Part shown: piece by piece, positions 9,409 through 18,360 of the stretch
Numbering within the stretch: the stretch's first letter is position 1
How the letters are laid out: every line of letters starts with the position of its first letter
Source: Roseibium sp. MMSF_3544
GTDB taxonomy: Bacteria > Pseudomonadota > Alphaproteobacteria > Rhizobiales > Stappiaceae
NCBI RefSeq assembly: GCF_030732845.1
Contig: NZ_JASHKA010000002.1
Coordinates: forward strand, 1 to 64,000
Direction: 5' to 3'
Length of the DNA: 64,000 nucleotides
Notes under the pieces: model-generated
Told to the model about the DNA's origin: nothing
The model's database searches: none
What the model saw: only the letters and a program-made list of their open reading frames with translations
Made by a program: the position numbers and the translations under genes

Positions 9409-9442
9409 TTTCCGGGCTGGGATTACATCCCTGGCCCGGAAA
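9409..9442 (+). promoter_or_regulatory. Long hairpin between nadA and nadB
   Basis: The arms TTTCCGGGC (9409-9417) and GCCCGGAAA (9434-9442) pair perfectly, and the interior GGGAT-TAC-ATCCC pairs again, giving a nearly continuous stem of about 14 bp. No T-run follows, so it is not a standard intrinsic terminator. It may be an mRNA stabiliser or processing site that sets the nadA:nadB ratio. Confidence 0.5.
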
Positions 9443-9482
9443 GTCATTCGGGCAATGCCCAAACTGTTCCGGGAAGTTTCCA

Positions 9483-11084
9483 ATGGCCGTGTCGGTTGAT
9501 GATTTTGCACCTGCCTATATCGGCAAGGATGTGGATGACGTCGTCATTCTGGGAGGCGGTCTTGCCGGTCTCTTTTGCGCCCTGAAACTGAGCCCGCGGC
9601 CTGTCACCGTCATCACCAACGCGCCGATAGGCGAGGGCGCCTCGTCTGCCTGGGCCCAGGGCGGAATTGCCGCGGCCATTTCCGAGCAGGATTCGGTTGA
9701 AAAACACCGGGACGATACGCTCATAGCCGGGGCCGGCATCTGCGAGCCGAAGATCGTCGATCAGATGACCCGCGAAGGCAGTGATCGCGTGCGCGATCTT
9801 CTGTCTTACGGCGTGCCGTTCGATCAGGATCTTGAAGGACGCCTGCAGCTCTCGCGCGAAGCGGCGCATTCCCACAGCAGGGTTGTTGGCGTGCGTGGTG
9901 ACATGGCCGGGAAGGCCATCATGGATGCGTTGGTCGTGGCAGTTCGGAATACGCCGTCCGTACGTGTCCTGGAAGGCTACATCGGTGAAAGTTTCTTGGG
10001 CGGAGGCCGGTATGTAACCGGTGTCCTGGCCCGCCGCCGCGGCGGCATCACGCGACTTGCCTTTCCCGCAAAGGCCGTTGTCCTGGCCTCAGGCGGCGTC
10101 GGTCACCTTTATGCAATGACCACCAATCCGCACGAGGCGAACGGACACGGCCTTGCCATGGCAGCACGCGCGGGAGCCGTCATTGCAGATGCTGAGTTCG
10201 TGCAGTTTCATCCGACTGCCCTTGATGTCGGCAAGGATCCGTCACCGCTGGCGACTGAGGCTCTGCGCGGGGAGGGCGCCATTCTGGTCAACAAGGCCGG
10301 CGAGCGCTTCATGGAGGGCTTGCATCCGGATCTGGAGCTTGCCCCGCGAGACATTGTCGCCCGTGCAATCTACAGGGAAATAGCCGCAGGCCGCGGCGCG
10401 TTTCTCGATTGCCGGGAAGCCATCGGCTCAAAGTTCAAGGAAGAATTTCCAACCGTTTACGCCGCCGCGACTGCATCGGGCGTCGATCCGGAAAAAGAAC
10501 CGCTCCCGGTCGCGCCCGCAGAGCACTATCACATGGGCGGCGTTTTGACCGATGCGAACGGACGCACGTCGCTCGATGGTCTTTGGGCGGCCGGAGAAGT
10601 GGCCTCGACAGGTGCACATGGAGCGAACCGCCTGGCGTCGAATTCCCTGCTGGAAGCGGTTGTTTTTGCAGCACGCATCGCCGAGGACATCCAGGGCCTG
10701 ATGCCGACGCCCCGCAGCGCCTTTTGGGACACGATGGATGATGCACCCGGGTTGCCCAGCCAGCGCAACGCCGAAGAGCGCGAGGCGATCAGCATTCTGC
10801 GAAAAACCCTGTCCCGAAATGTCGGTGTTCTGCGTGATGCTGCCGGTCTGAAGACTGCACTTGCCGAAATCTCGAGTGCGGAAAAAATCTGCGTGCGCCA
10901 GTCCATCAGGAACATGATGGTCGCCGGCAAGATCATTGCAGCTGCCGCGCTGAAGCGCCAGGAAAGCCGAGGTGGACATTTCCGCAATGACTTCCCGGAA
11001 GAAAACCCGGATATGGCCCGCCGGTCCTACACCAGCCTGAAAGAAGTCGAAGAAATCACGGCCGAAGCCCTGGAAACGGCCTGA
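9483..11084 (+). CDS. nadB: L-aspartate oxidase
   Basis: The 533-residue flavoprotein oxidises L-aspartate to iminoaspartate, the first step of de novo NAD synthesis, and hands it to NadA. The FAD dinucleotide-binding loop [15 protein letters not shown] is at about residue 22. [43 protein letters not shown] and [16 protein letters not shown] are the succinate dehydrogenase/fumarate reductase flavoprotein family blocks in order. The C-terminal helical domain begins near residue 430. The ATG at 9483 follows GGGAAGTTTCCA, a weak site. It is the second gene of the nad operon, with nadC 13 bases downstream. Confidence 0.97.
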   Translation: MAVSVDDFAPAYIGKDVDDVVILGGGLAGLFCALKLSPRPVTVITNAPIGEGASSAWAQGGIAAAISEQDSVEKHRDDTLIAGAGICEPKIVDQMTREGSDRVRDLLSYGVPFDQDLEGRLQLSREAAHSHSRVVGVRGDMAGKAIMDALVVAVRNTPSVRVLEGYIGESFLGGGRYVTGVLARRRGGITRLAFPAKAVVLASGGVGHLYAMTTNPHEANGHGLAMAARAGAVIADAEFVQFHPTALDVGKDPSPLATEALRGEGAILVNKAGERFMEGLHPDLELAPRDIVARAIYREIAAGRGAFLDCREAIGSKFKEEFPTVYAAATASGVDPEKEPLPVAPAEHYHMGGVLTDANGRTSLDGLWAAGEVASTGAHGANRLASNSLLEAVVFAARIAEDIQGLMPTPRSAFWDTMDDAPGLPSQRNAEEREAISILRKTLSRNVGVLRDAAGLKTALAEISSAEKICVRQSIRNMMVAGKIIAAAALKRQESRGGHFRNDFPEENPDMARRSYTSLKEVEEITAEALETA

Positions 11085-11097
11085 CCCAGGAGACGGT

Positions 11098-11961
11098 ATG
11101 AGTGACACCCGACTTCCCGACCTTCCAAAGCTGATGGTTGATGACGCCGTGAAGGCGGCTCTTCTTGAGGACTGGGGCCGCGCCGGCGACGTTACAAGCC
11201 AGGCCACCTTGCCAAGGCAGGCACGTGCTTCCGCCGTCATCGCCGCACGCAAGCCGGGAGCTCTGGCAGGGCTGGCCTTGGCGGAAAGCGCGTTCCGCCA
11301 GACGGATGCAATGCTGTCGTTCGAACCTCTGAAACAGGATGGCGATCGTCTGACGCCGAACGACCTGGTCGCCAGGATCGAAGGACCGGCACGGGCGCTG
11401 CTGTCTGCTGAACGTGTCGCGCTGAATTTTCTCGGTCATCTCTCCGGCATTGCCACGGCGACATCGCACTTCGCTGATCGGATTGCCCACACGCGCGCGG
11501 TGATCGTCTGCACGCGCAAAACCACGCCGGGCTTGCGCGCCCTTGAGAAATACGCGGTCAAATGTGGCGGCGGATCGAACCACCGCTTCGGTCTCGATGA
11601 TGCGATCCTGATCAAGGACAATCATATCGCGGTTGCCGGCGGTGTCGCAAAAGCAGTCGAGGCGGCGAAATCCTTTGCCGGTCATCTTGTAAAGATCGAG
11701 GTAGAGGTCGACACGCTTGAGCAGCTTCAGGAGGCTTTGAATGCCGGGCCGGATGTCGTCATGCTTGACAATATGCCGCCCGAGACGCTCCGCAGGGCGG
11801 TCGCGATAACCGATGGCCGCGCGCTGCTGGAGGCCTCAGGCGGCATTGAGCTCGACACGGTCAAGGCGGTGGCAGAGGCGGGTGTGGACCTCATTTCATC
11901 CGGCTGGATTACCCACTCCGCCCCGGTCCTTGATCTCGGTCTCGATATCGAGATTGCGTGA
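11098..11961 (+). CDS. nadC: Nicotinate-nucleotide pyrophosphorylase (carboxylating)
   Basis: The 287-residue product is quinolinate phosphoribosyltransferase. It converts quinolinate and PRPP to nicotinate mononucleotide and CO2, the third step of de novo NAD synthesis. Motifs include [11 protein letters not shown] near residue 24, the substrate-binding [21 protein letters not shown] near 135, [15 protein letters not shown] near 160, EVEVDTLEQ near 200, VVMLDNM near 220 and [11 protein letters not shown] near 243. The ATG is preceded by AGGAGACGGT, overlapping the end of the 13-base nadB-nadC gap. It closes the operon; a 1.6-kb repeat region follows. Confidence 0.98.
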   Translation: MSDTRLPDLPKLMVDDAVKAALLEDWGRAGDVTSQATLPRQARASAVIAARKPGALAGLALAESAFRQTDAMLSFEPLKQDGDRLTPNDLVARIEGPARALLSAERVALNFLGHLSGIATATSHFADRIAHTRAVIVCTRKTTPGLRALEKYAVKCGGGSNHRFGLDDAILIKDNHIAVAGGVAKAVEAAKSFAGHLVKIEVEVDTLEQLQEALNAGPDVVMLDNMPPETLRRAVAITDGRALLEASGGIELDTVKAVAEAGVDLISSGWITHSAPVLDLGLDIEIA

Positions 11962-12025
11962 CGAAACGCGCGACGTCATTTGGCCACCAAACGAAAGCGG
12001 TTCGAGATACACCGTGAATCACCCA

Positions 12026-12134
12026 GATCCCGGATCAGGTCCGGGACGGCACTGGCGGTTTGTTGAGCGCGCGAGCCAAACACGCATACCGTCACCCCGG
12101 CGATGAGCCGGGGCACAGTGGGTCGATGTGTGTA
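12026..12134. repeat. Partial repeat unit at the left edge of the palindromic repeat block
   Basis: This piece begins with the palindrome CCCGGA-TCAGG-TCCGGG (12029-12045). It carries the same GTTGAGCGCGCGAGCCAAACAC and GTCACCCCGGC...GAGCCGGGGC blocks that recur in the units to the right, so it is a truncated copy of the 578-bp unit. No gene is visible here. Confidence 0.75.
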
Positions 12135-12712
12135 GATCCCGGATCAGGTCCGGGATGGCGCTAGGCGTTTGTTGAGTGCGCGAGCCAAACACACCTGGTG
12201 TCATCCCCGACTTGATCGGGGATCTACTCGTTTGCAGGGTCGCTTTGTGTGAGTTCGGCGTACGCGACCCCACGAACCGAACAGGACGATTGTTGCAAGG
12301 TGGATTGGATCCCCGATCAAGTCGGGTATGACACCGGGATGGAACGCAGGTCACTGCCCCCTCGTTGCCTCCACGGCTTTGAGCCGGGGTCATACACAAG
12401 AACGGTGCAGATTCCGGATCAGGTCCGGGACGGCACTGGCGGCTTGTTGAGCGCGCGAGCCAAACACACACACCGTCACCCCGGCCTTGAGACGGGGCGC
12501 ACTCGCCGGCCAACTTGCCGAAGGGTCTGCATCGGTTGAGGCAGGGCCACGGATCACAACACTCTTTCTGCAAACGAGTAGGCCCCGGATCTCCGCTTTG
12601 CTGCGTCCGGGGTGACACGCAGAATGGGGCACATGTCATCTCTCTCTCGCTGTCGCTCGCAAATCCCATGCCTCCCTGGCCTTGAGCCGGGGTCAAACGC
12701 AAGTGCGGTGCA
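12135..12712. repeat. 578-bp tandem repeat, unit 1
   Basis: Unit 1 of a large direct repeat; the same order of sequence blocks returns 578 bases later. Landmarks are the GATCCCGGATCAGG start (12135), the hairpin ATCCCCGA-CTTGA-TCGGGGAT at 12203-12223, TACTCGTTTGCA at 12225-12236, and its exact inverted copy TGCAAACGAGTA at 12571-12582. CCCCGG...CCGGGG palindromes bound the right side. It holds several palindromes of the CCGGnnTTGAnnCCGG type that are dispersed in many alphaproteobacterial genomes. Open frames inside it (for example on the minus strand at 12019-12768) have low-complexity, repeat-derived translations and are not called. Confidence 0.85.
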
Positions 12713-13294
12713 GGTCCCGGATCAGGTTCGGGACGGCACTGGGGGGTTGTTGAGCGCGCGAGAAACAAACATTCGGGTCATCCCCGACTTGATCGGGGAT
12801 CTACTCGTTTGCAGAGTCGCTTTGTGTGAGTTCGGCGCACGCGACCCCAATGAACCGAACAGGACGCTTGTTGCAAGGTGGATTGGATCCCCGATCAAGT
12901 CGAGGATGACACCAGGATTGCACGCAGCTCACTGCCCCCTCGTTGCCTCCACGGCTTTGAGCCGGGGTCAAACACAAGAAAGGTGCAGATCCCGGATCAG
13001 GTCCGGGACGGCACTGGCGGTTTGTTGAGCGTGCGAGCCAAACATACACACCGTCACCCCGGCCTTGAGCCGGGGCCCACTCGCCGGTCAACTTGCCGAA
13101 GGGTTTGCGTCTGCTGCGGCGTTACTACGGATCACAACATTTTCTCTGCAAACGAGTAGGCCCCGGATCTCCGCTCTGCTGCGTCCGGGGTGACACGCAG
13201 AATGGGGCGCATGTCATCTCTCTCTCGCTATCGCCCGCAAATCCCATGCCTCCCCGGCCTTGAGCCGTGGGGGCACAGTGCCAGGATGTGTGCA
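12713..13294. repeat. ~580-bp tandem repeat, unit 2
   Basis: Second copy of the unit, in direct orientation and immediately adjacent to the first. The matching landmarks are GGTCCCGGATCAGG (12713), the hairpin at about 12780-12800, TACTCGTTTGCA at 12802-12813 and its inverted partner TGCAAACGAGTA at 13147-13158. Point differences and small indels are spread along its length, so the duplication is not recent. The first bases of a third unit (GGTCCCGG) appear at 13295 and then break off before the next gene. Confidence 0.85.
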
Positions 13295-13559
13295 GGTCCC
13301 GGTAGGTTGAGCGCCAGTTCTCTGCTCGCTGTTTCACCTTTTTGGCCAAACAGTCTCGCGCGGTTGCCCGAATGCGCAAACACGCGTCCTTCCCTCGACT
13401 TGTCCGCCGGAGTAAGTCAGTCTGCAAAAGAGCAATTTGTGTCTTCGGCTAACCCTATGGCAGAAGACACGAGCCGCAGGGGCGGGGAGGCAATACGGTA
13501 TCGCAACGCTCAAGGACACTCGACAAGACAGCACCGGAGCGCCGGGTGGAAATGGGAGC

Positions 13560-14540
13560 GTGAGCCGATCTGACGCGGCGACCGTGGACGTCTGCTTCCT
13601 TCTGTTAGAGAATTTTTCCCTGATTTCCTTTGCGTCCGCGATCGAGCCGCTTCGAATTGCCAACAAGGTGCTGAAGCACAACTCCTTCAACTACAGATGC
13701 TGCACCGTTGACGGGCTCGATGCGATTGCCAGCAATGGCAGCGTGATGCGGGCCGATTGCGCGCTTGACCAAATTGCGCACGCAGACCTGTTGGCCGTTT
13801 GCAGCAGCGACGATGTGGAACGCGTCCGGTTGACCCCGAAGCAAAAGGCACTGATCCGTCAGCTGGCAAAGCGCGTTGACGGTGTCGCCGGTATTTGCAC
13901 CGGCGCCTATGTTCTGGCTGACCTTGGATTGCTCGATGGCCGTGCCTGCACGATCCATTGGGAATATGCCGACCTTTTCAGGGAACTGTTTCCAAGAGCC
14001 CATCTGGTCGACAACCTTATTCAGGCCGACGGACGGTTTCTGACATGCGCGGGTGGCACTGCTGCGATCGATCTGATGGTCGGGTTCATCGCCGAAGTAC
14101 ATGGCAGTGCCGTTGCGAGCGATGTCGCGGACATTGCGCTTCATCACGACATGCGCTCAGGCGATGAGCGGCAACACACGCTCTTGCGCGACGATCTGGA
14201 AATGGTGCCAAAAAAGCTGCGTGGTTGTATCGATCTGATGACGGAACATGTCAGCGAACCCCTGTCACTTCAGGAAATCGGCAGTCGGATGTGTGTCAGC
14301 CCGCGTCAGCTCCAGCGCGATTTTCACAAATACCTGAATTGCGCACCACTCGAATACTACAGCAAGATCCGCCTCGATATTGCGCGTCAGATGGTGCGCC
14401 GAACCTCAATGCGCATAATCGATATCGGCATTGCCTGCGGATTTTCGAGCGGTTCGCATTTCTCAAAGCGCTATCGGGCCGCGCACGGTCTGAGCCCGGC
14501 CCAGGACCGGGAGCTCCGCGGACGGATTCGAAAGAACTGA
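13560..14540 (+). CDS. GlxA-type transcriptional regulator (DJ-1/PfpI + AraC HTH)
   Basis: A 326-residue regulator with an N-terminal amidotransferase-like domain (about 1-175; Cys in VAGICTGAYVLADLGLLDG) and a C-terminal AraC-type double helix-turn-helix (about 220-320; PLSLQEIGSRMCVSPRQLQR and IIDIGIACGFSSGSHFSKRY). Relatives in Pseudomonas (GbdR, CdhR, ArgR) respond to amino acids or quaternary amines, the domain binding a ligand rather than acting as an enzyme. The frame is open back to a TTG at 13437, but that extension is low-complexity. The GTG at 13560, after TGGAAATGGGAG, gives the normal family length. No target genes are adjacent. Confidence 0.86.
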   Translation: MSRSDAATVDVCFLLLENFSLISFASAIEPLRIANKVLKHNSFNYRCCTVDGLDAIASNGSVMRADCALDQIAHADLLAVCSSDDVERVRLTPKQKALIRQLAKRVDGVAGICTGAYVLADLGLLDGRACTIHWEYADLFRELFPRAHLVDNLIQADGRFLTCAGGTAAIDLMVGFIAEVHGSAVASDVADIALHHDMRSGDERQHTLLRDDLEMVPKKLRGCIDLMTEHVSEPLSLQEIGSRMCVSPRQLQRDFHKYLNCAPLEYYSKIRLDIARQMVRRTSMRIIDIGIACGFSSGSHFSKRYRAAHGLSPAQDRELRGRIRKN

Positions 14541-14754
14541 CGCGACAGACTTATGGCCGTCCGGTTTTTCGCTGAAGATTTCACTGAAATGGGCGCGGAT
14601 GTTACGCTCAATTTGAAGGTCCGATTTGCCGCCGCACAAAGCCACAAATCTGAAATCAGCCGAAATATTCAAAAGCGAAACGGATTGACTTAAGTAATTC
14701 CGTCTGATCGTTTTTTGTCCTAGCGTCTGGCCCGGGAACCTTTAAACGAGCGAT

Positions 14755-15261
14755 ATGATGAGCGAGCAGAAACCGGCTGCTGAACCTTCAAGAGACTTCG
14801 ATCTGGCGCATCGGCTGACCCGATTGGCCCAGATCCCGATGCTGATCGGATTATCCATCGGCATGGTCCTGTTCCTGATCACGTTTTTCGTCGATATCTA
14901 CGACGCAATCCGCACCTATGAGTTTCTGGACCGCAAGAAGACCATCCTCTTGATCCTGAACCTGCTGGACATGGTGTTTATCGCCAACCTGCTGATCATG
15001 GTGGCGAACAACACCTATAATACGCTCCGGCTGAAATCCTCGGCGCATGGGGAAGGATATATCCAGGAAAGCGAAAGAGCCTACCGGCGGATGAAACACA
15101 GGATCGTCTCGACGATCATTATCATCTCGTCGATCCATGTGCTCAGCGAACTGCTGGAGTTTTCGCAACTCACCACGCTGCAAGTCGTGGCCTTGTTCGG
15201 TTTCCACCTGGTTTTGCTGGCGACTTACGTCGTCACCAACGTCTTCAGGTCAAGCGACTGA
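14755..15261 (+). CDS. YqhA (UPF0114) family inner-membrane protein
   Basis: The 168-residue protein has four predicted membrane segments (about 24-46, 67-88, 107-126 and 134-158). Two stretches match the YqhA family closely: LNLLDMVFIANLLIMVANNTYNTL corresponds to the family's LSLVDM...LLVMV block, and IIIISSIHVLSELLEF to its AISSIHLL block. The function of the family is unknown. ATG codons at 14755 and 14758 are both possible. It converges on the SleB-type gene with only 7 bases between stops. An upstream TTGACT (14694) may be part of its promoter. Confidence 0.85.
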   Translation: MMSEQKPAAEPSRDFDLAHRLTRLAQIPMLIGLSIGMVLFLITFFVDIYDAIRTYEFLDRKKTILLILNLLDMVFIANLLIMVANNTYNTLRLKSSAHGEGYIQESERAYRRMKHRIVSTIIIISSIHVLSELLEFSQLTTLQVVALFGFHLVLLATYVVTNVFRSSD

Positions 15262-15268
15262 TGATCTC

Positions 15269-16513
15269 TTACCAGCCGCCCGCGTAGGTCTTGTAGAAGA
15301 TGTGCAACCCGATCTGGCCGCGCTTGGCCATCGATTTCGCCCAACGCGGATTGACGTAGGTCGCATGATAGTGGGTCGAGGCATCGACCATCTTCAGATA
15401 TTGCTTGCCGTCCAGAACTTCCTTGGTCAGCCGCTGAGCCGTTCTCCAGGCACCCTTGCTGGAGATCCGGTCCTTGATACCGTCGCAGGCGAAGGAGAAC
15501 TGACAGCGGTTCCGCTTGTGCTTGTTCTGGTAGACAACGCCGCAGATGGAATTCGGATAGGACGGGTTCTTGACCCGGTTCAGCACGACCTGGGCAACGG
15601 CAACCTGGCCTTCTTCGCTTTCGCCGCGGGCCTCGAAATAAATGGCTTCGGCGAGGCACCGCTGCTCTTTCTTTGTGCCGACGGAAAGCGGAAGCGGTTT
15701 TTGCGCCCACCAGTGCGGATTGTCCGGGTCTTCCGGCGGCGGCAGCTCCTGCTCATATTTGGCAGCGCCGAACAAAGCGTCGAAGGGCTCCTTGGTTTCC
15801 TTGACGCTGTCGGGCGCGTAGGCGGACACCAGGGAGAAACTGGCAGCAGCAGCGTTGCGCGCCATCATGACTTTCTGAAGATCCAGCGGTCCGCCTTCAA
15901 GCAGCCCGTCCTTGCCGGCTTCGGCGAGGCGGCTGGTTTCATTGGAGTCGAGCGGCTGGGGCTTGACGAAGGCAACGCGCGGCAGATCTTCGTGCTTCTT
16001 CTCGTTCGAGATCAGGCTCGACATGGCGTAGACGTTGCCAGCGGCCATGTCGACCATCTGCCTGTCCGGCGCAACGGTGATCTTCCGGTCGCCCTTCGAG
16101 CCCTGGTTGGTTTCGATCGTTTCGGGAATTTCGGTCGGGCGAACGCTTACGACAACCTCTTCAAGACCGTAGAGCGGCTTTGCCTTGAAGCCCTTTTCCG
16201 CAGAGGTCAGCGTCACGACAGGTGTGTTGGTATAGTCCGGACCGGGCGGGGTGCCGAGCTCAAGTTTCGGTGCAATCCTGGAGGTGAAGTTCGCAGGTTC
16301 AAGCGCCATCATCCAGCGCGGTGACTGTTCCTGCTGCGCGTTGATCAGCGCAAAGATGTCCTGTTGGCCGACGGATCCGCCCAGACCGAAAAAGAGCAGG
16401 GGGCTCGCTGCCAACACAGTTTTGAACCGGCGCATGCGAGCACGGACCGGGCCGTATTCTTGAGTCACTCTAGAAGAAAACCGCTTCTTGTTGCGGGGAC
16501 CTGGGCCAAACAT
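15269..16513 (-). CDS. SleB-type cell wall hydrolase
   Basis: The 414-residue protein has one hydrophobic segment near the N-terminus (about 28-45, an anchor or uncleaved signal), a long polar middle region rich in Pro, Glu and Lys, and a C-terminal Hydrolase_2 (SleB) domain from about residue 285. That domain shows the family signature LAEAIYFEARGESEEGQVAV with the catalytic Glu, then VVLNRVKNP, CQFSFACDG and ATHYHATYVNPRWA. Relatives are peptidoglycan lytic transglycosylases. In non-sporulating alphaproteobacteria they probably act in wall remodelling. The ATG at 16511-16513 is used. The leader region 16514-16791 holds only AT-rich sequence and no gene. Confidence 0.88.
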   Translation of the reverse strand: MFGPGPRNKKRFSSRVTQEYGPVRARMRRFKTVLAASPLLFFGLGGSVGQQDIFALINAQQEQSPRWMMALEPANFTSRIAPKLELGTPPGPDYTNTPVVTLTSAEKGFKAKPLYGLEEVVVSVRPTEIPETIETNQGSKGDRKITVAPDRQMVDMAAGNVYAMSSLISNEKKHEDLPRVAFVKPQPLDSNETSRLAEAGKDGLLEGGPLDLQKVMMARNAAAASFSLVSAYAPDSVKETKEPFDALFGAAKYEQELPPPEDPDNPHWWAQKPLPLSVGTKKEQRCLAEAIYFEARGESEEGQVAVAQVVLNRVKNPSYPNSICGVVYQNKHKRNRCQFSFACDGIKDRISSKGAWRTAQRLTKEVLDGKQYLKMVDASTHYHATYVNPRWAKSMAKRGQIGLHIFYKTYAGGW

Positions 16514-16791
16514 ACGCAGCCAACTCCAACTCGTTGCACACCGTCCCGGGACGCCGGACGAATAGCGCTAACGCTGCGTAAACAGCTGCGCCGCAATTGA
16601 GAATGTCCGCTTAACCTTGAAAGACCGTTAATAGGATGGGAATTGACCGGTTTTCGCCAATTTTTTTCTGAAACGGCGTGAATTATGGTTAATACAACAA
16701 AGTGTTAGACGCCGATCACAGGTGGTTTACTGTCAGAACTGCTAATCTTGCGTGTGGATTTCACCTTGGCTCTTACCCTGGGGTCCGAACC

Positions 16792-17775
16792 CTAACGCCC
16801 GCCGACACGCAGACCCGGTGCGGGACGTTCGCTCATGAGCTGGTGCCGGAACCGGAACAGCGCAGCCGGACGTCCGCCGGTGGCCGTCGAGGTTGCACCG
16901 GTCGGCTCGACAAGATCAGCGTTTTCAACGAGCCGCCGAAAATTCTGCTTATGCAAATGACGGCCAGAGATCGCCTCCACCGAGGTTTGTAGTTCGGTGA
17001 GGGTGAAGACTTCAGGCATCAGCTCGAAGATCACGGGCCTGTATTTCAGTTTGCCGCGAAGGCGCGAGATGGCGGTCGCAAGAACTCGGCGGTGATCGAA
17101 CCGCATCGTCACGCCGAGAAAGGGCAGGCTCTGCCTCGCCAGGGCAGCCGGACGGCCATCGAGGCGGGCCTCGGGAACAAGGCCAGCTTCGTAAAGCAGT
17201 TCGTAGCGTTCCAGGGCGCGTTCTTCGTCCCAGTTTGCCGCGTCTGTTCCGAAAGCAAGACGGATGCGCTCCTGGCGGCCGAGCGGCTTGGGCGGTTCGC
17301 CGGCCAGTGGTGGCGCCTCGGCCCAGGTCTTCAATGCCGGCAGAATGTCACGGTCAAGAAGAGACGGCCTCCCACTGCGCCAGTCCTCCCACGGAAAATA
17401 GTCGTACCAAGAACGCCATGCGGAATCATGCCGCGCAAGCATATCTTCTGAATCCGCAGTCTGGCGCGTCAGCGCGAGGTAACCGACGGAGACCACATGC
17501 GGCCCTTCGTCTCCGGTCACCCTGTGGCGGCCACGGTCACCGAACGTATAAAGCTGTTCCACGTATCCCAGACTGAGGGCCGTCTGGTTCTCCACCCAGT
17601 TTCTGAGACCGATATCGAATGTCCGGTGATGGATCGGGTCGAACGGTCCGAATGGCAGGCTGTCCAGATCCGTTTCTTCAACATCGTTGACATGAACGAT
17701 CTGCGGCATGCCGGCGGCGACGGACACGATCACCGCGTTCAATCCGATTTCGATACTGGCGTGCCCGTGCGGCAT
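16792..17775 (-). CDS. nadQ: NadQ-like NUDIX/winged-helix regulator of NAD synthesis
   Basis: A 327-residue protein of the alphaproteobacterial NUDIX-like family related to NrtR. The N-terminal half (to about residue 160) resembles a NUDIX fold without a proper NUDIX box, so it should bind rather than hydrolyse a nucleotide. The C-terminal half contains the winged-helix part, with RPVIFELMPEVFTLTELQTS and the recognition-helix region HLHKQNFRRLVENADLV. Proteins of this type (NadQ) repress nadABC in alphaproteobacteria. nadABC sits 4.8 kb away in this window, which fits. It is the last gene of a leftward operon of four genes, 23 bases after the phosphatase. I recognise the family by pattern, not by a search. 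Confidence 0.72.
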   Translation of the reverse strand: MPHGHASIEIGLNAVIVSVAAGMPQIVHVNDVEETDLDSLPFGPFDPIHHRTFDIGLRNWVENQTALSLGYVEQLYTFGDRGRHRVTGDEGPHVVSVGYLALTRQTADSEDMLARHDSAWRSWYDYFPWEDWRSGRPSLLDRDILPALKTWAEAPPLAGEPPKPLGRQERIRLAFGTDAANWDEERALERYELLYEAGLVPEARLDGRPAALARQSLPFLGVTMRFDHRRVLATAISRLRGKLKYRPVIFELMPEVFTLTELQTSVEAISGRHLHKQNFRRLVENADLVEPTGATSTATGGRPAALFRFRHQLMSERPAPGLRVGGR

Positions 17776-17798
17776 GAATGCTCCTCAAGAAGCCTCTG

Positions 17799-18305
17799 TC
17801 AGTCGATCGGCATGACAAAGGGCGTTCCTTCGAACGCGTTGGCACCGCGGCCAATGCCCCGGATGGCGTCGATCATGCGGCCGTCGCGTCCAAGCAGTTT
17901 GTCTGCCATGGCGACGATGCGCGCGTTTGGGGTCGCGGAAGGGGAGCTTTCGCGCAGCCTTTCCGCCAACCGGTATTCGTCAGCCTCCGGGCTGAGCGCG
18001 CAAGCGGCGACATAAGCTCCGGCGGTGGAGCGGCTGATCCCGGCCCAGCAGTGAATGACAAGCGGATCGGTTCGGTCCCATGCCCTGACGAAATCCAGAA
18101 ACTCCGCAACGTGACGCTCGTTCGGAGGGGTCAATCCGGCCACCTGCTCCACGATGTCGTTGAAGGCAAGAAAAAGATGCCGGTCCGGTGCAACGCCTGC
18201 CGGTGTCGGAACGTCCATTTCCGCGTTGATCAGGGTTACGACGGACTTCGCGCCGGTTGCGGCAACTATCTCATTGAGTTTCGAAAGGGAGCATACGTGC
18301 AGCAT
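17799..18305 (-). CDS. Tyrosine/dual-specificity phosphatase family protein
   Basis: The 168-residue cytoplasmic protein carries the Cys-x5-Arg phosphatase loop as VIHCWAGISRSTAGAYVAAC near residue 84 (nucleophile Cys in HC, Arg six residues on). An upstream Asp in LAFNDIVEQ is a plausible general acid. The substrate may be phosphotyrosine, a phospholipid or a nucleotide; the family does not decide. It lies between the HD phosphohydrolase (55 bases) and the nadQ-like gene (23 bases) in one leftward operon. That position suggests a link to nucleotide or NAD metabolism, but this is inference. Confidence 0.85.
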   Translation of the reverse strand: MLHVCSLSKLNEIVAATGAKSVVTLINAEMDVPTPAGVAPDRHLFLAFNDIVEQVAGLTPPNERHVAEFLDFVRAWDRTDPLVIHCWAGISRSTAGAYVAACALSPEADEYRLAERLRESSPSATPNARIVAMADKLLGRDGRMIDAIRGIGRGANAFEGTPFVMPID

Positions 18306-18360
18306 GGCAGAACCAGGTTATTCGTTTCTGCCTGTAAGGTAGGGTCATTCGTCCTGAACG

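Noticed and set aside
12019-13159. Several open frames of 80-250 residues in the repeat block
   Set aside because: Their translations are made of the same repeated peptide blocks that follow the DNA repeat, with no ribosome-binding site; they are products of the repeats.
15137-16324. 395-residue plus-strand frame opposite the SleB-type gene
   Set aside because: It overlaps both the YqhA-like and SleB-type genes, which have clear family motifs; the frame shows none.
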